From NCBI GenBank assembly GCA_050250755.1, contig JBFWOB010000034.1, positions 4,322 to 68,321 on the forward strand: 64,000 nucleotides of DNA. The letters are read 5' to 3'. The notes under the pieces were generated by a model. That model was not told where the DNA came from, did no database searches, and saw nothing but the letters and a program-made list of their open reading frames with translations. This document shows, one piece after another, positions 28,396-36,822 of this stretch; the stretch's first letter is position 1; the number at the start of each line of letters is the position of its first letter. The translations under genes and the position numbers were made by a program. This stretch comes from Ga0077555 sp050250755. Its GTDB lineage: Bacteria > Pseudomonadota > Alphaproteobacteria > Rhizobiales > Hyphomicrobiaceae.

Positions 28396-28443
28396 ACGGT
28401 TTCCTTTCTCAATCATTATGCTTTGCTTAGCTGCGGTGTCGGA

Positions 28444-29265
28444 TCACACATGCGCGCCCTTGCGCAGGCTCGCCCAGATGCTGCGGCGCATTTCGAGAAA
28501 TTCGGGCGTACTCTTCAGCGTATCGCGGCGCGGACGGGCGAATGGCACGTCGATGATCTGCTCGATCCGGCCCGGCCGCGGCGACATGACCACGATCCGG
28601 TCGGCGAGATAGAGCGCCTCCTCGATGGAATGCGTCACGAAGATCACGGTTTTACGCTGCTTCTCCCAGATGCTGAGCAACTCGTCCTGCAGCAAGTCGC
28701 GCGTCTGCACGTCAAGCGCCCCATAGGGCTCGTCCATCAGGAGAACGGAGGGTTTGATCGCCAGCGCGCGGGCAATGCCGACGCGCTGCTGCATACCGCC
28801 GGACAGCTCGTGCGGATAGGCATTCTCAAATGCGGATAGTCCGACGAGATTGACGTATTCGCGTGCCGTCTCGAGCCGCTCCGCCTTGCGGACGCCGCTT
28901 ACCTCCAGGCCAAAGGCGACGTTGGCGAGTACGGTTCGCCAAGGAAACAGCTCGAAGCTTTGAAACACCATGCCTCGGCCGAAGCCCGTCGTATTCGTCA
29001 CATCCTTGCCATCGAGGATGACTTGTCCTTTGTCACAGGTCTCGATGCCATCGATGATGCGCAGTAACGTCGACTTGCCGCAGCCTGAGGGGCCGAGCAG
29101 AACGAGGAACTCGAGCTCGGCGATATCGAGCGTGAAGTCGTCGAGAACAGTGAGCTCTGTGCCACCGCGGCGATAGACCTTGGTGATATTGCGGATCGCG
29201 AGCTTTGCGGGAGAAGGCGGCATCGAGCCCGTGTCGGTGGGGTTGGCCGGTTCAGCGAGTTTCAT
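28444..29265 (-). CDS. ABC transporter ATP-binding protein (SsuB/TauB-like)
   Basis: This is the ATPase of the importer in this cluster, 273 residues. Walker A (LLGPSGCGKSTLL), the signature (LSGGMQQRVGIARAL), Walker B (VLLMDEPYGALD) and the switch histidine (FVTHSIEEA) are intact. The ATG at 29265 overlaps the stop of the permease gene as ATGA, which decides the start over the longer frame to 29292. A 48-base gap separates it from the binding-protein gene. Confidence 0.9.
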   Translation of the reverse strand: MKLAEPANPTDTGSMPPSPAKLAIRNITKVYRRGGTELTVLDDFTLDIAELEFLVLLGPSGCGKSTLLRIIDGIETCDKGQVILDGKDVTNTTGFGRGMVFQSFELFPWRTVLANVAFGLEVSGVRKAERLETAREYVNLVGLSAFENAYPHELSGGMQQRVGIARALAIKPSVLLMDEPYGALDVQTRDLLQDELLSIWEKQRKTVIFVTHSIEEALYLADRIVVMSPRPGRIEQIIDVPFARPRRDTLKSTPEFLEMRRSIWASLRKGAHV

Positions 29266-30026
29266 GTCGTGATCCGTTGTTGCTCGTACCACGGCGCGAG
29301 GCGGCGGCCGGCCATGCCCAGCAATCCGTTGGCGACGAGGCTGACGATCATCAGCGTGATGAGAAGCGCGAGCGTGGGTGCCGTGTCGACCTGCAGCCCG
29401 GCGCGATGAATGAGGCCGCCATAGCCGATGATCACGAACATCTCGGCGAGCACCATGGCACGAATCGCGTGCACCAGGCCGATGCGCGCGCCCGTCAGCA
29501 GATGGGGATATGTGGCTGGCAGCGTCACTTTCCAGAATGTCTGCAGCACGCCCGCGCCGAATGAGCGCGCAACCGCAATCTGCATCGGGCTCACACCGCG
29601 CGCGCCGTTGTAGGCGGTGAGCGCGATGTACCAGACGCTCGCAAGGAACACGATCGTGAAGCGAAGCGCGAAGCCCGTGCCAAGGATCAGAATGAAGAGA
29701 GGGACGAGCGTCGCCGTCGAGGTCACGACGAACATGCTGACCCAGGGACGCGCGACTGCATCGAATGCGCCAGAGCGGCCCATGGCGATACCGAGAGGCA
29801 TGCCAATGAGGCAGGCGGCACCGAAACCGGCCACCATTTGCTGCAGCGAGCCGGCGAGCTGACGTAGCATCTCGCCTTGCCGCAGGAGATCGACATACTC
29901 GGGCGCAACGGCGCTCGGAGGCGCAAAAAGGGCGTTTCCGAAAACGCGTCCGACGAGCTCCCAGACAAGCAGCACCAGCGCAAATCCCATACTGCCGAGC
30001 AGAATCCGGCGAATCTTCTCCGGCAT
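29262..30026 (-). CDS. ABC transporter permease (SsuC-like), subunit 1
   Basis: This 254-residue membrane subunit has about six hydrophobic segments. The ATPase-contact loop ARSFGAGVLQTFWKVTLPATYP is near residue 160. It is followed with overlap by the ATPase gene and preceded 4 bases away by a second permease. Two distinct permeases imply a heterodimeric channel, whereas most SsuC systems use one permease. Confidence 0.88.
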   Translation of the reverse strand: MPEKIRRILLGSMGFALVLLVWELVGRVFGNALFAPPSAVAPEYVDLLRQGEMLRQLAGSLQQMVAGFGAACLIGMPLGIAMGRSGAFDAVARPWVSMFVVTSTATLVPLFILILGTGFALRFTIVFLASVWYIALTAYNGARGVSPMQIAVARSFGAGVLQTFWKVTLPATYPHLLTGARIGLVHAIRAMVLAEMFVIIGYGGLIHRAGLQVDTAPTLALLITLMIVSLVANGLLGMAGRRLAPWYEQQRITT

Positions 30027-30030
30027 CGGA

Positions 30031-30867
30031 TCAGCCTCTCACATGCCAATGGACAAGCCGACGCTCGAGTGCCGCGACAAGCGATTGTGCAAGCAGGCCG
30101 AGCAGGCAGATGAGCAGCACGATCGACAGCACGGCGGCCGTGTCGAACTGCTGGGTCGAGCGCTTCATCATGGCGCCGAGATTTACGGCTGCGAAGAAGA
30201 GCTCGGCCGTGATCATACCGTTGATGGCCCGCGCCGAACCCACGCGCAGTGCGCCAATGAAGAATGGAAGCAGAGACGGCAGGACGATGAGGCGCAACTG
30301 CTGCAGCCTGGAGGCACCGAAGGACCTACCGACGTCGAGGAGCGGTTTACGGACGTCGCGAGCGCCCGCGATGATCACCACCAGAACATCGAAAAAGCTC
30401 ATCCAGAACACGAGGGCGACGCGTGCCTCGAAAAAGAGCCCGAACCAGATCACCATGAACGGCACGAACGCGACGGGCGGGATGGCATAGATGGCATTGA
30501 TGACAGGCTCGAACATCTCACGGAGCGTGCGGAAGCGTCCGATGACGATGCCGAGGGGCACAGCAATGGCCAGGGCGAGGCCAAAGCCGAGGACGAACTG
30601 GCGAAGCGATTGGCTGAGGGCGCTCATCAGCGCGCCGGACCATGCCGGATCCAGGAATTTGCCGAGCACCGCGCTCGGACGAGGCAGCAGCAAGCCAGAG
30701 GTTTGCGACGAACCCCATTGCCAGAGGAGAAGGACAACCACCACCGAAAGTATCGACAAACCACGTCCGTTGGCGAGCAGGCGGCCGACGCCTCCCGTCC
30801 TCGACCGGAGCGAGAATTGTCGGTCGGCTTCGAGATCCAGTCGTGCTGCCATGGGTTGCGGTCCCAC
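30031..30867 (-). CDS. ABC transporter permease (SsuC-like), subunit 2
   Basis: This is the second 278-residue permease of the importer, with about six membrane helices and the loop GRSFGASRLQQLRLIVLPSLLP near residue 180. The GTG start at 30867 is preceded by GAGAGGAAAC, a well-spaced ribosome-binding site. The ATG 15 bases downstream has none, so I kept GTG. It is the first gene of the minus-strand operon and is divergent from the GntR regulator. Confidence 0.87.
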   Translation of the reverse strand: MGPQPMAARLDLEADRQFSLRSRTGGVGRLLANGRGLSILSVVVVLLLWQWGSSQTSGLLLPRPSAVLGKFLDPAWSGALMSALSQSLRQFVLGFGLALAIAVPLGIVIGRFRTLREMFEPVINAIYAIPPVAFVPFMVIWFGLFFEARVALVFWMSFFDVLVVIIAGARDVRKPLLDVGRSFGASRLQQLRLIVLPSLLPFFIGALRVGSARAINGMITAELFFAAVNLGAMMKRSTQQFDTAAVLSIVLLICLLGLLAQSLVAALERRLVHWHVRG

Positions 30868-30952
30868 GTTTCCTCTCTACCGGGCCGGTTCTCTCACGCG
30901 GCCTTGGTCCGCCATCTTCAACGGCTTGATGGTGCACGATCGAACGCGTATT

Positions 30953-30968
30953 GTCTAGTCGTCTAGTC
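30953..30968. promoter_or_regulatory. Tandem direct repeat GTCTAGTC-GTCTAGTC, candidate GntR operator
   Basis: Two exact, adjacent copies of the 8-mer GTCTAGTC sit in the 125-base divergent region between the permease operon and the GntR gene, 24 bases before the GTG start of the regulator. HutC-type GntR proteins bind short repeats of this general kind (PhnF sites read TGGTCTAGACCA). Autoregulation and control of the transporter operon are inferred. Confidence 0.5.
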
Positions 30969-30992
30969 ATTCTTCCGAAGGGCGGGTGCCCA

Positions 30993-31754
30993 GTGCCCAA
31001 GACGGAACGTCACTCATCGCCCGAGCGCTTTACGCCGCTCTATGTCCGCATTCAGGAGCGTATTCGCACCGCCATCGCGGACGGTCGGATGTCGGTCGGA
31101 GACAGGATCTGGTCGGAGGCGGAACTGGCGCGGGAATTCTCCACCACTCGCTCTACCGTCCGGCACGCGCTCGACAAGCTCGTGTTCGAAGGACTGATCG
31201 TCCGGCACGTTGGGCGCGGCAGCTTTGTTGCGGACCGCATCGGTGTGCGATCGCCGATCGACTCCCGCTACTCGCTGTCATTCGAGCAGCAGGTGGCGCA
31301 GACGGGTCGGCTCGTGACGTATCGGGCGCCGAGCCTGGAGCTTGCATCGGCGCCGGCTTCTATCGCTGGCCGGCTCGGCGTGGCGATCGGAACGCCAGTG
31401 TTCAAGCTCGAGCGATTACGCATCATCGAACAGCGTCCGGTCTGTCTCGAGATACGCTACATGCCGCAGGAGATCGGAGAGAGGGTGACTGGCGAAATGC
31501 TCGCCACGCGCTCGGCACACGTTTTCGTTGGCGAGATCCTCGGTGCGCCGCTTCCCGCCATCCGCGTCTCTCTGAGGGCCGAGATTGCAAGCGCGCGCGT
31601 CGCCAAGCTCCTGGAGTTGCCGCAGAACTCGGCCCTTCTCGTGCGTGACAACGCACACTACGCGAGCGACGGTCGCATCGTGATGTGCGGCCGTTCGCTG
31701 TTCGCTGGGGATGTGAGCACGGACTACGTGCTCGGCCAGTTGCCCACCATTTAG
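30993..31754 (+). CDS. GntR-family (HutC/UTRA) transcriptional regulator
   Basis: This 253-residue regulator has an N-terminal winged helix (PLYVRIQERIRTAIADGRM, then EAELAREFSTTRSTVRHALD and GSFVAD). The C-terminal UTRA effector domain includes FKLERLRIIEQRPVCLEIRY. I chose the GTG at 30993, because the longer frame starts with a TTG inside the tandem operator-like repeat. It diverges from the ABC transporter operon and precedes the SMP-30 gene. It is therefore the likely substrate-responsive regulator of both. Confidence 0.88.
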   Translation: MPKTERHSSPERFTPLYVRIQERIRTAIADGRMSVGDRIWSEAELAREFSTTRSTVRHALDKLVFEGLIVRHVGRGSFVADRIGVRSPIDSRYSLSFEQQVAQTGRLVTYRAPSLELASAPASIAGRLGVAIGTPVFKLERLRIIEQRPVCLEIRYMPQEIGERVTGEMLATRSAHVFVGEILGAPLPAIRVSLRAEIASARVAKLLELPQNSALLVRDNAHYASDGRIVMCGRSLFAGDVSTDYVLGQLPTI

Positions 31755-31775
31755 ATGCCTGCAGGGAGGTCTCAC

Positions 31776-32690
31776 GTGCTGTTTGCAGCTCCGCCGCTTA
31801 TCGAGACGCGTATCTTTTCCAAGCTTCCCGACCATCTGAGGATCAAGGACCGTGTATCCGGCTGGTCGTTCGGAAAGGGGAACGACCACCTTCACTCGTT
31901 TCTCGAAGGCCCCGCTTTCGACAGGCTCGGCAATCTCTATGTCACGGATATTCCCTATGGCCGCATCCTGAGGGTGACGATGGAGGGGGACTGGAGTGTG
32001 GTCGCCGAGTACGACGGATGGCCCAACGGTCTGGCCATCCACAAGGATGGCCGCATCTTCATCGCCGACCATCGTCGCGGTGTCATGCAGCTCGATCCGG
32101 CCAATGGCGTGCTGGCGCCGGTGCTCGAGACCGTGCGCCGGGAAGGATTCAAAGGAACGAACGATCTCACTTTCGCCAGCAACGGGGACCTGTATTTCAC
32201 TGACCAAGGGCAGACCGGCCTCCAGGACCCATCGGGCCGCGTCTATCGGCTGCGCGCCGACGGCCGGCTCGATTGCTTGATTGAGAGGGTACCCAGCCCG
32301 AACGGATTGGCGCTCTCGCGCGACGAGAAGACGCTTTTCGTCGCCGTCACCCGCGCCAACCAGATCTGGAGACTCCCTCTCCATCCCGATGGAACGACTT
32401 CGAAGGTTGGCGCCTATATCAATCTCTCGGGAGGCGGAGGACCGGACGGGATGGCGCTCGACGAGACCGGCGGCTTGGCCATCGCCCACGTTGGCCTCGG
32501 GGTTGTGTGGCTGTTCGATCGCCTCGGGGAGCCTACGGGCCGGATCCAGTCCTGTGCGGACCTGGCGATGACCAATGTCGCCTTTGGTGGGCTGGACGGG
32601 CGCAGCATCTTCATCACGGAATCCGAGAGCGGCAATATCCTAGTGGCGGATGCCCCTGTGGCCGGGCATCGGCTTTATTCGCATCAATAG
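31776..32690 (+). CDS. SMP-30/gluconolactonase-like protein
   Basis: This is a six-bladed beta-propeller lactonase-type hydrolase of about 304 residues. The family metal-site regions are visible: FLEGPAFDRLGNLYVTDI, the acidic NDLTFASNGDLYFTD strand, and SPNGLALSRDEKTLFVA. A GGGAGG site 7 bases before the GTG at 31776 makes that the better start than the ATG at 31755, which directly abuts the GntR stop. It probably opens a lactone in the pathway served by the neighbouring importer. Confidence 0.85.
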   Translation: MLFAAPPLIETRIFSKLPDHLRIKDRVSGWSFGKGNDHLHSFLEGPAFDRLGNLYVTDIPYGRILRVTMEGDWSVVAEYDGWPNGLAIHKDGRIFIADHRRGVMQLDPANGVLAPVLETVRREGFKGTNDLTFASNGDLYFTDQGQTGLQDPSGRVYRLRADGRLDCLIERVPSPNGLALSRDEKTLFVAVTRANQIWRLPLHPDGTTSKVGAYINLSGGGGPDGMALDETGGLAIAHVGLGVVWLFDRLGEPTGRIQSCADLAMTNVAFGGLDGRSIFITESESGNILVADAPVAGHRLYSHQ

Positions 32691-32738
32691 CTCTACAGCG
32701 AGAAATCTTGGAGCCGGGCGCATCTCTTTTCATGCCGC

Positions 32739-33281
32739 TCAAGTGTTGGGCGCACGCGATCGCTTGCTATCGAAGGCTGCGGCACAAATCACGTGTTGTG
32801 TTCCGGGAGATTGGCAAGGAGTTCGAGTGGGGCTCGACACGCGAGGCATCTGAGGCGGGTTCGATTGTGGTTTGCAACGGAGGCGTGGAGGAAGGCGGCG
32901 CTCGGCATGCGTGTGGAACTTGTTCTTGCCGTCGTTGGCCGCGACGCTGTCCTTCTCGGCGTTGGCTTCGGCGAGGCGGCAGAGAAGCCTGCCAATCTCG
33001 GCTCCGACGGCCTTGCACGTGCGCGCTCTGGCCTTGCGCAGCAGCGTCTTCTCGCCGAGGCGCTGCATCAACCAGTCTCGCCAGGCCGCAAGCTTCAACC
33101 GCCTGTGATCGCCCATCTGTCTCGGCGCAATCGAACCGGTGGAGCGATAGCGCCGCATCAGCTTGACGGCCGCGGACTCAGAAATGTCGACCGCCCGGGC
33201 CGCAGCTGGCCTGCGTGACATGCTGGATTCTACGGCTGCAACGACACGGACACGAAAATCCTTGTCGAGAGGTTTCGCCAT
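32739..33281 (-). pseudogene. IS630-family transposase remnant
   Basis: Only the N-terminal helix-turn-helix region of an IS630-type transposase is readable: MAKPLDKDFRVRVVAAVESS, then RRPAAARAVDISESAAVKLM and GDHRRLKLAAWRDWL, about residues 1-72. After that the frame loses similarity and becomes low-complexity, consistent with frameshifts, and the catalytic DDE half is missing. It marks the left border of the AraC/selenoprotein island. Inverted repeats of the element were not identified. Confidence 0.7.
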
Positions 33282-33367
33282 GGATTCTGGCGCTGCCCAG
33301 CATCCATCATGAATTATATTCGCGCGCCCATGGGAATGCCTCCGATTCCGTCAAGCGTGAACAAGCT

Positions 33368-34150
33368 CTACAGCCGCGCCTGCCCGATGTACGCGCGTGG
33401 GGTACTGCCGAACTCGGATCTGAAGGCAAAGATGAAGCCGGAGGCTGATCCGTAACCGAGCTCCATCGCCACCGCCGTGACGGACATGCCGCTGCCAAGC
33501 AACTCGATGGCGCGGAAGAGCCGTAACTTTCGCTTCCAAGAACGCAGCGTCGAGCCTAGCTCCGCTTCGAAACGGCGGGTCAGGGTGCGGGACGACATGC
33601 CAAGCTCGCTGGCCCAATCCTCAGCGGTGCGCTCGTCCGATGGATCGAGATAGAGCGCTTCGCACAACGCCAAAAGGCGGCCATCTTTCGGCCACGGCAG
33701 AGCTGCGGATAGTTTCGAGGCTCGGCCCAATTGGTCAAGGATCATTCTTGCGATGCGGTTAGGGTAGCCATCGGCAATGCGTTGGCCGTCAATCGCCGCC
33801 GCTTCGACAATCAGAGCCTTCAGAAGCGGTGAGACCGCCAGCACCGTCGGGCTGGCAGGAAGCGTGCGGCCGGCCTTGTCTGCGATCCACAAGCTGCGGA
33901 ACGCTGCGCCAAGCAGAGAGCCGACCGAGTGCGCCACGCCGGTCGGCAGCCACACGGCTTGATCCGGTGAGACGACGAACGTTTGTCGATCCGCGGATAC
34001 CGTCAGTGTGCCATCAACGGCGTAGACGAGTTGGTGCCAGTCATGAGCGTGCTCGGGAAAATAGTGCCGCGCAGGAATAGCTTGCGCCCGCATGGTGATA
34101 GGGCGCGGCGGGGAAACATTTGGAGGTGCGGCTACGGTCGACCATCGCAT
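33368..34150 (-). CDS. AraC-family transcriptional regulator with cupin sensor
   Basis: This is a 260-residue AraC regulator. Residues ~25-95 look like the cupin-type sensor (ARHYFPEHAHDWHQLVYAVD, then QAVWLPTGVAHSV). The two helix-turn-helix units fill residues ~165-260, with the hallmark GYGSASGFIFAFRSEFGSTP. It is divergent from the five-gene operon beginning at 34276 and is the likely regulator of it. The start is uncertain: the ATG at 34150 lacks a clear ribosome-binding site and an ATG at 34093 is an alternative. Confidence 0.85.
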   Translation of the reverse strand: MRWSTVAAPPNVSPPRPITMRAQAIPARHYFPEHAHDWHQLVYAVDGTLTVSADRQTFVVSPDQAVWLPTGVAHSVGSLLGAAFRSLWIADKAGRTLPASPTVLAVSPLLKALIVEAAAIDGQRIADGYPNRIARMILDQLGRASKLSAALPWPKDGRLLALCEALYLDPSDERTAEDWASELGMSSRTLTRRFEAELGSTLRSWKRKLRLFRAIELLGSGMSVTAVAMELGYGSASGFIFAFRSEFGSTPRAYIGQARL

Positions 34151-34161
34151 GACGAGCCAAG

Positions 34162-34188
34162 TTTGTCTGATATTCGATATTTTTTGTC
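34162..34188. promoter_or_regulatory. TTTGTC direct repeats with 21-base period in the AraC divergent region
   Basis: TTTGTC occurs at 34162-34167 and 34183-34188, 21 bases apart (two helical turns). A GATATT direct repeat lies between them. AraC-family activators bind direct half-sites with this spacing. The site lies 12-38 bases upstream of the araC start and about 90-115 before the operon, so it may serve both. The assignment is inferred. Confidence 0.35.
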
Positions 34189-34275
34189 AACGCGTCGAAA
34201 GTTTGTTGAGCCGCACTCTGCTATCGCAAGTCCATTCTGCCTCCCGACAGCGAGGCATCCTTGCTGGAGCTGGTC

Positions 34276-35595
34276 ATGGGCCACACCGACAGCCGCGGCC
34301 TTTCAATTTCGACTTCGAGCCCGGAGGCGGCCAGACATTATCGGGAAGGTATCGATCTGTTGCTGTCGGCGTGGCCCGGCGCCGGCGAGGCACTGAAGCG
34401 GGCTGTCGAGGCAGACGCCGATTTCGCTCTCGCGCACGCGGCGCTCGCCCGCTTGCATGCAATTCGCGCAGAGCCGGCGGAAGCGAAGGTTCGTATCAAT
34501 GCAGCGACCGAGATTGCCACCCGAAATGGAACCGCGCGCGAGCAGAGCCACGTTGCCACCCTTTCCTTTGCGGTCACTGGACAGGCCAGGAAGGCCCTCG
34601 AAAGCGCGCTGTCGCATCTGGAAAGCTGGCCCCGCGACGTCATCATCCTGTCCTTGCCGCTGGGAGCCTTCGGCCTCTTCGCATTCTCAGGCATGGCAGG
34701 CCACGGCCAGGCGCGCGTCGATCTCTGCGAGCGGCACGAGAGACATTTCGATGCGGAGGACTGGTGGTTCCTGACCTATCGCGGCTGGTCACACACCGAG
34801 AATGGTAATGTTGGATATGGACGTGATCTGACGCAGCGAGGGTTTGATCTCCGCCGCGCCAATGCGAACGGGGCCCATGCTCTCTCGCACGCAATGTTCG
34901 AGCAAGGCGCGGGGCAGGATGCTGAAGCCCTCATCGCGGGCTGGCTACCGACCTACGATCGGAGCGGCACGCTTCATGGCCACATCGCGTGGCACGCTGC
35001 GCTCTGCGCTTTGGAGCGTGGCGATCCGGATGGCGCACTCGTAATTTATGAGCGGCATGTCCAGCCCTCGGTTTCTCTTGGCCTGCCCATCAATATCATG
35101 ACGGATGCCGTCTCACTGCTCTGGCGGTTGCAGGTCTACGGATATGGAGTGCCTGGGCGCTTGTGGCGGGACGCCAAAGCCTATTCCGACGCGAAGTTTC
35201 CGAAGACCGGCTCCTCATTCGTCGATGCACACATGGGCTTACTCGCAGCAGGCACCGGCGACAGGGCTTCTGCCGCAACGCGCATCGAAGCGCTGACCAA
35301 GCTTGTCGAGAACGGCACGCTCGCAGCCGGCCCGGTCGTGCCCGCCATCTGCCGCGCCGCACTGGCCTTTGCCGACGCCGATTACGACGGCTGCGTACGC
35401 ATTCTCGAACCCGTGAGCCGCGAGGTCGTGCGCATCGGTGGAAGCGGCGCGCAACGGGAGGTGATCGAGGACACGCTTCTGGTGGCGCTCATGCGCAGCG
35501 GCGAAGCCCAGAAAGCGCGAGAGCTTCTCGACAATCGCCTGCATCGGCGTCCCTCGCCGCGTGATGCTCGTTGGCGGGCCGAGATCGCGGCATGA
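34276..35595 (+). CDS. TPR-repeat protein resembling the TTC38 family
   Basis: This 439-residue soluble, helix-rich protein has alanine-rich tetratricopeptide-like repeats, for example ALKRAVEADADFALAHAALA near residue 40. A conserved central segment HALSHAMFEQGAGQDAEAL and GTLHGHIAWHAALCALERGD recall TTC38-like proteins. No signal peptide or catalytic motif is visible. A GGAG site precedes the ATG at 34276, whereas the longer frame begins with TTG. It is the first gene of the operon ending in the selenoprotein and overlaps the MFS gene as ATGA. Its function is unknown; a scaffold role is the usual guess for TPRs. Confidence 0.75.
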   Translation: MGHTDSRGLSISTSSPEAARHYREGIDLLLSAWPGAGEALKRAVEADADFALAHAALARLHAIRAEPAEAKVRINAATEIATRNGTAREQSHVATLSFAVTGQARKALESALSHLESWPRDVIILSLPLGAFGLFAFSGMAGHGQARVDLCERHERHFDAEDWWFLTYRGWSHTENGNVGYGRDLTQRGFDLRRANANGAHALSHAMFEQGAGQDAEALIAGWLPTYDRSGTLHGHIAWHAALCALERGDPDGALVIYERHVQPSVSLGLPINIMTDAVSLLWRLQVYGYGVPGRLWRDAKAYSDAKFPKTGSSFVDAHMGLLAAGTGDRASAATRIEALTKLVENGTLAAGPVVPAICRAALAFADADYDGCVRILEPVSREVVRIGGSGAQREVIEDTLLVALMRSGEAQKARELLDNRLHRRPSPRDARWRAEIAA

Positions 35596-36812
35596 CGGTC
35601 AACAATCCCACTTTGAGCCACGATGCTGCGATCGCAATCCGCCGCGAGCGCAGCAATGTGCTGAGGCTCGCTGTTACGCAAGCTCTCGCCGGCGCCAATT
35701 CCACTGTCGTCTACGCGACCGGTGCCGTTGTTGGCGACATGCTGGCGCCGAGTAAGGCGTTGGCCACGTTGCCGATCTCGATCTTTGTCGTCGGCATGGC
35801 GGTCTGCACGCTGCCGGTCGGCGCCATCGCCCAAAGGCATGGCCGGCGCACGGCCTTTCTGCTTGGGGCCGGCAGCGGCGTCCTTGCGGGTTTGATTGCC
35901 ACGATTGCGGTGCTCTACGCGTCGTTCTGGCTGTTCTGCGTGTCCACTTTCTTCGGCGGTGTCTATGCAGCAGTCGTGCTCTCCTTCCGCTTTGCTGCAG
36001 CCGATTGCGCAGTGCCGGAGCGGCGTGCGCGTGCGCTCTCGGCTGTCATGGCTGGCGGCGTCTTTGCCGGCGTCATTGGCCCGCAGCTCGTCACGCACAC
36101 CATGGATCTGTGGGTCCCCCTGTTCGCCGCGACATTTGTCGGCCAGGCCGCGGTCGCAGCGCTCTCGGCCCTCATCCTCATGGGTGTCGACCTGCCGCGG
36201 CCAACTGTTGCCGATCGCAGTGCGGGTCGGCCACTCGGCGTCATCGCCCGGCAGCCGCGCTTTATCCTGGCGGTCATTTGCGGAGCCGTCTCGTACTTGC
36301 TGATGAATTTCCTCATGACGGCCGCGCCGTTAGCGATGAAGCTTTGCGGCCTGTCTCAGGAGTCCGCCAATCTCGGTCTGCAATGGCATGTCATTGCGAT
36401 GTACGCGCCGAGCTTCTGGACCGGGCGGCTGATCACGCGGTTCGGTGCAACGACCATTGTCGCCGCCGGATTGGCGCTTCTCGCCGCCTCGTCAGCGGTT
36501 GGTCTGCTCGGCATCGACATCGCCCATTTCTGGGCAACATTGATCTTGCTCGGGATCGGCTGGAACTTCGGGTTCATCGGCGCTTCCGCCATGGTTCTGG
36601 AATGCCATCGGCCTGAGGAAAAAGAGCGTGTGCAGTCCTTCAACGACTTCGTGGTCTTCGGCACGATGACGATCGGTTCGTTCCTCTCCGGAGGACTGCT
36701 GTCGTTCTTCGGTTGGTCCACCGTCCTGGTGTTGTCGTTCGCGCCACTACTGGTTGCGGTCGTGGCGTTGATTGGATTGTCATATTCATCGACTGCCGCT
36801 CGACAAAACTAG
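35592..36812 (+). CDS. MFS-family permease
   Basis: This 406-residue permease has about 12 hydrophobic segments and the MFS loop signature GAIAQRHGRRTAFLLGAGSG between helices 2 and 3. The ATG at 35592 overlaps the TPR gene stop. Family-level similarity is to small-molecule exporters/importers of the cyanate-permease or YcaD kind, and the substrate is unknown. It is in the middle of the five-gene operon. Confidence 0.85.
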   Translation: MTVNNPTLSHDAAIAIRRERSNVLRLAVTQALAGANSTVVYATGAVVGDMLAPSKALATLPISIFVVGMAVCTLPVGAIAQRHGRRTAFLLGAGSGVLAGLIATIAVLYASFWLFCVSTFFGGVYAAVVLSFRFAAADCAVPERRARALSAVMAGGVFAGVIGPQLVTHTMDLWVPLFAATFVGQAAVAALSALILMGVDLPRPTVADRSAGRPLGVIARQPRFILAVICGAVSYLLMNFLMTAAPLAMKLCGLSQESANLGLQWHVIAMYAPSFWTGRLITRFGATTIVAAGLALLAASSAVGLLGIDIAHFWATLILLGIGWNFGFIGASAMVLECHRPEEKERVQSFNDFVVFGTMTIGSFLSGGLLSFFGWSTVLVLSFAPLLVAVVALIGLSYSSTAARQN

Positions 36813-36822
36813 GAACAAGCGG

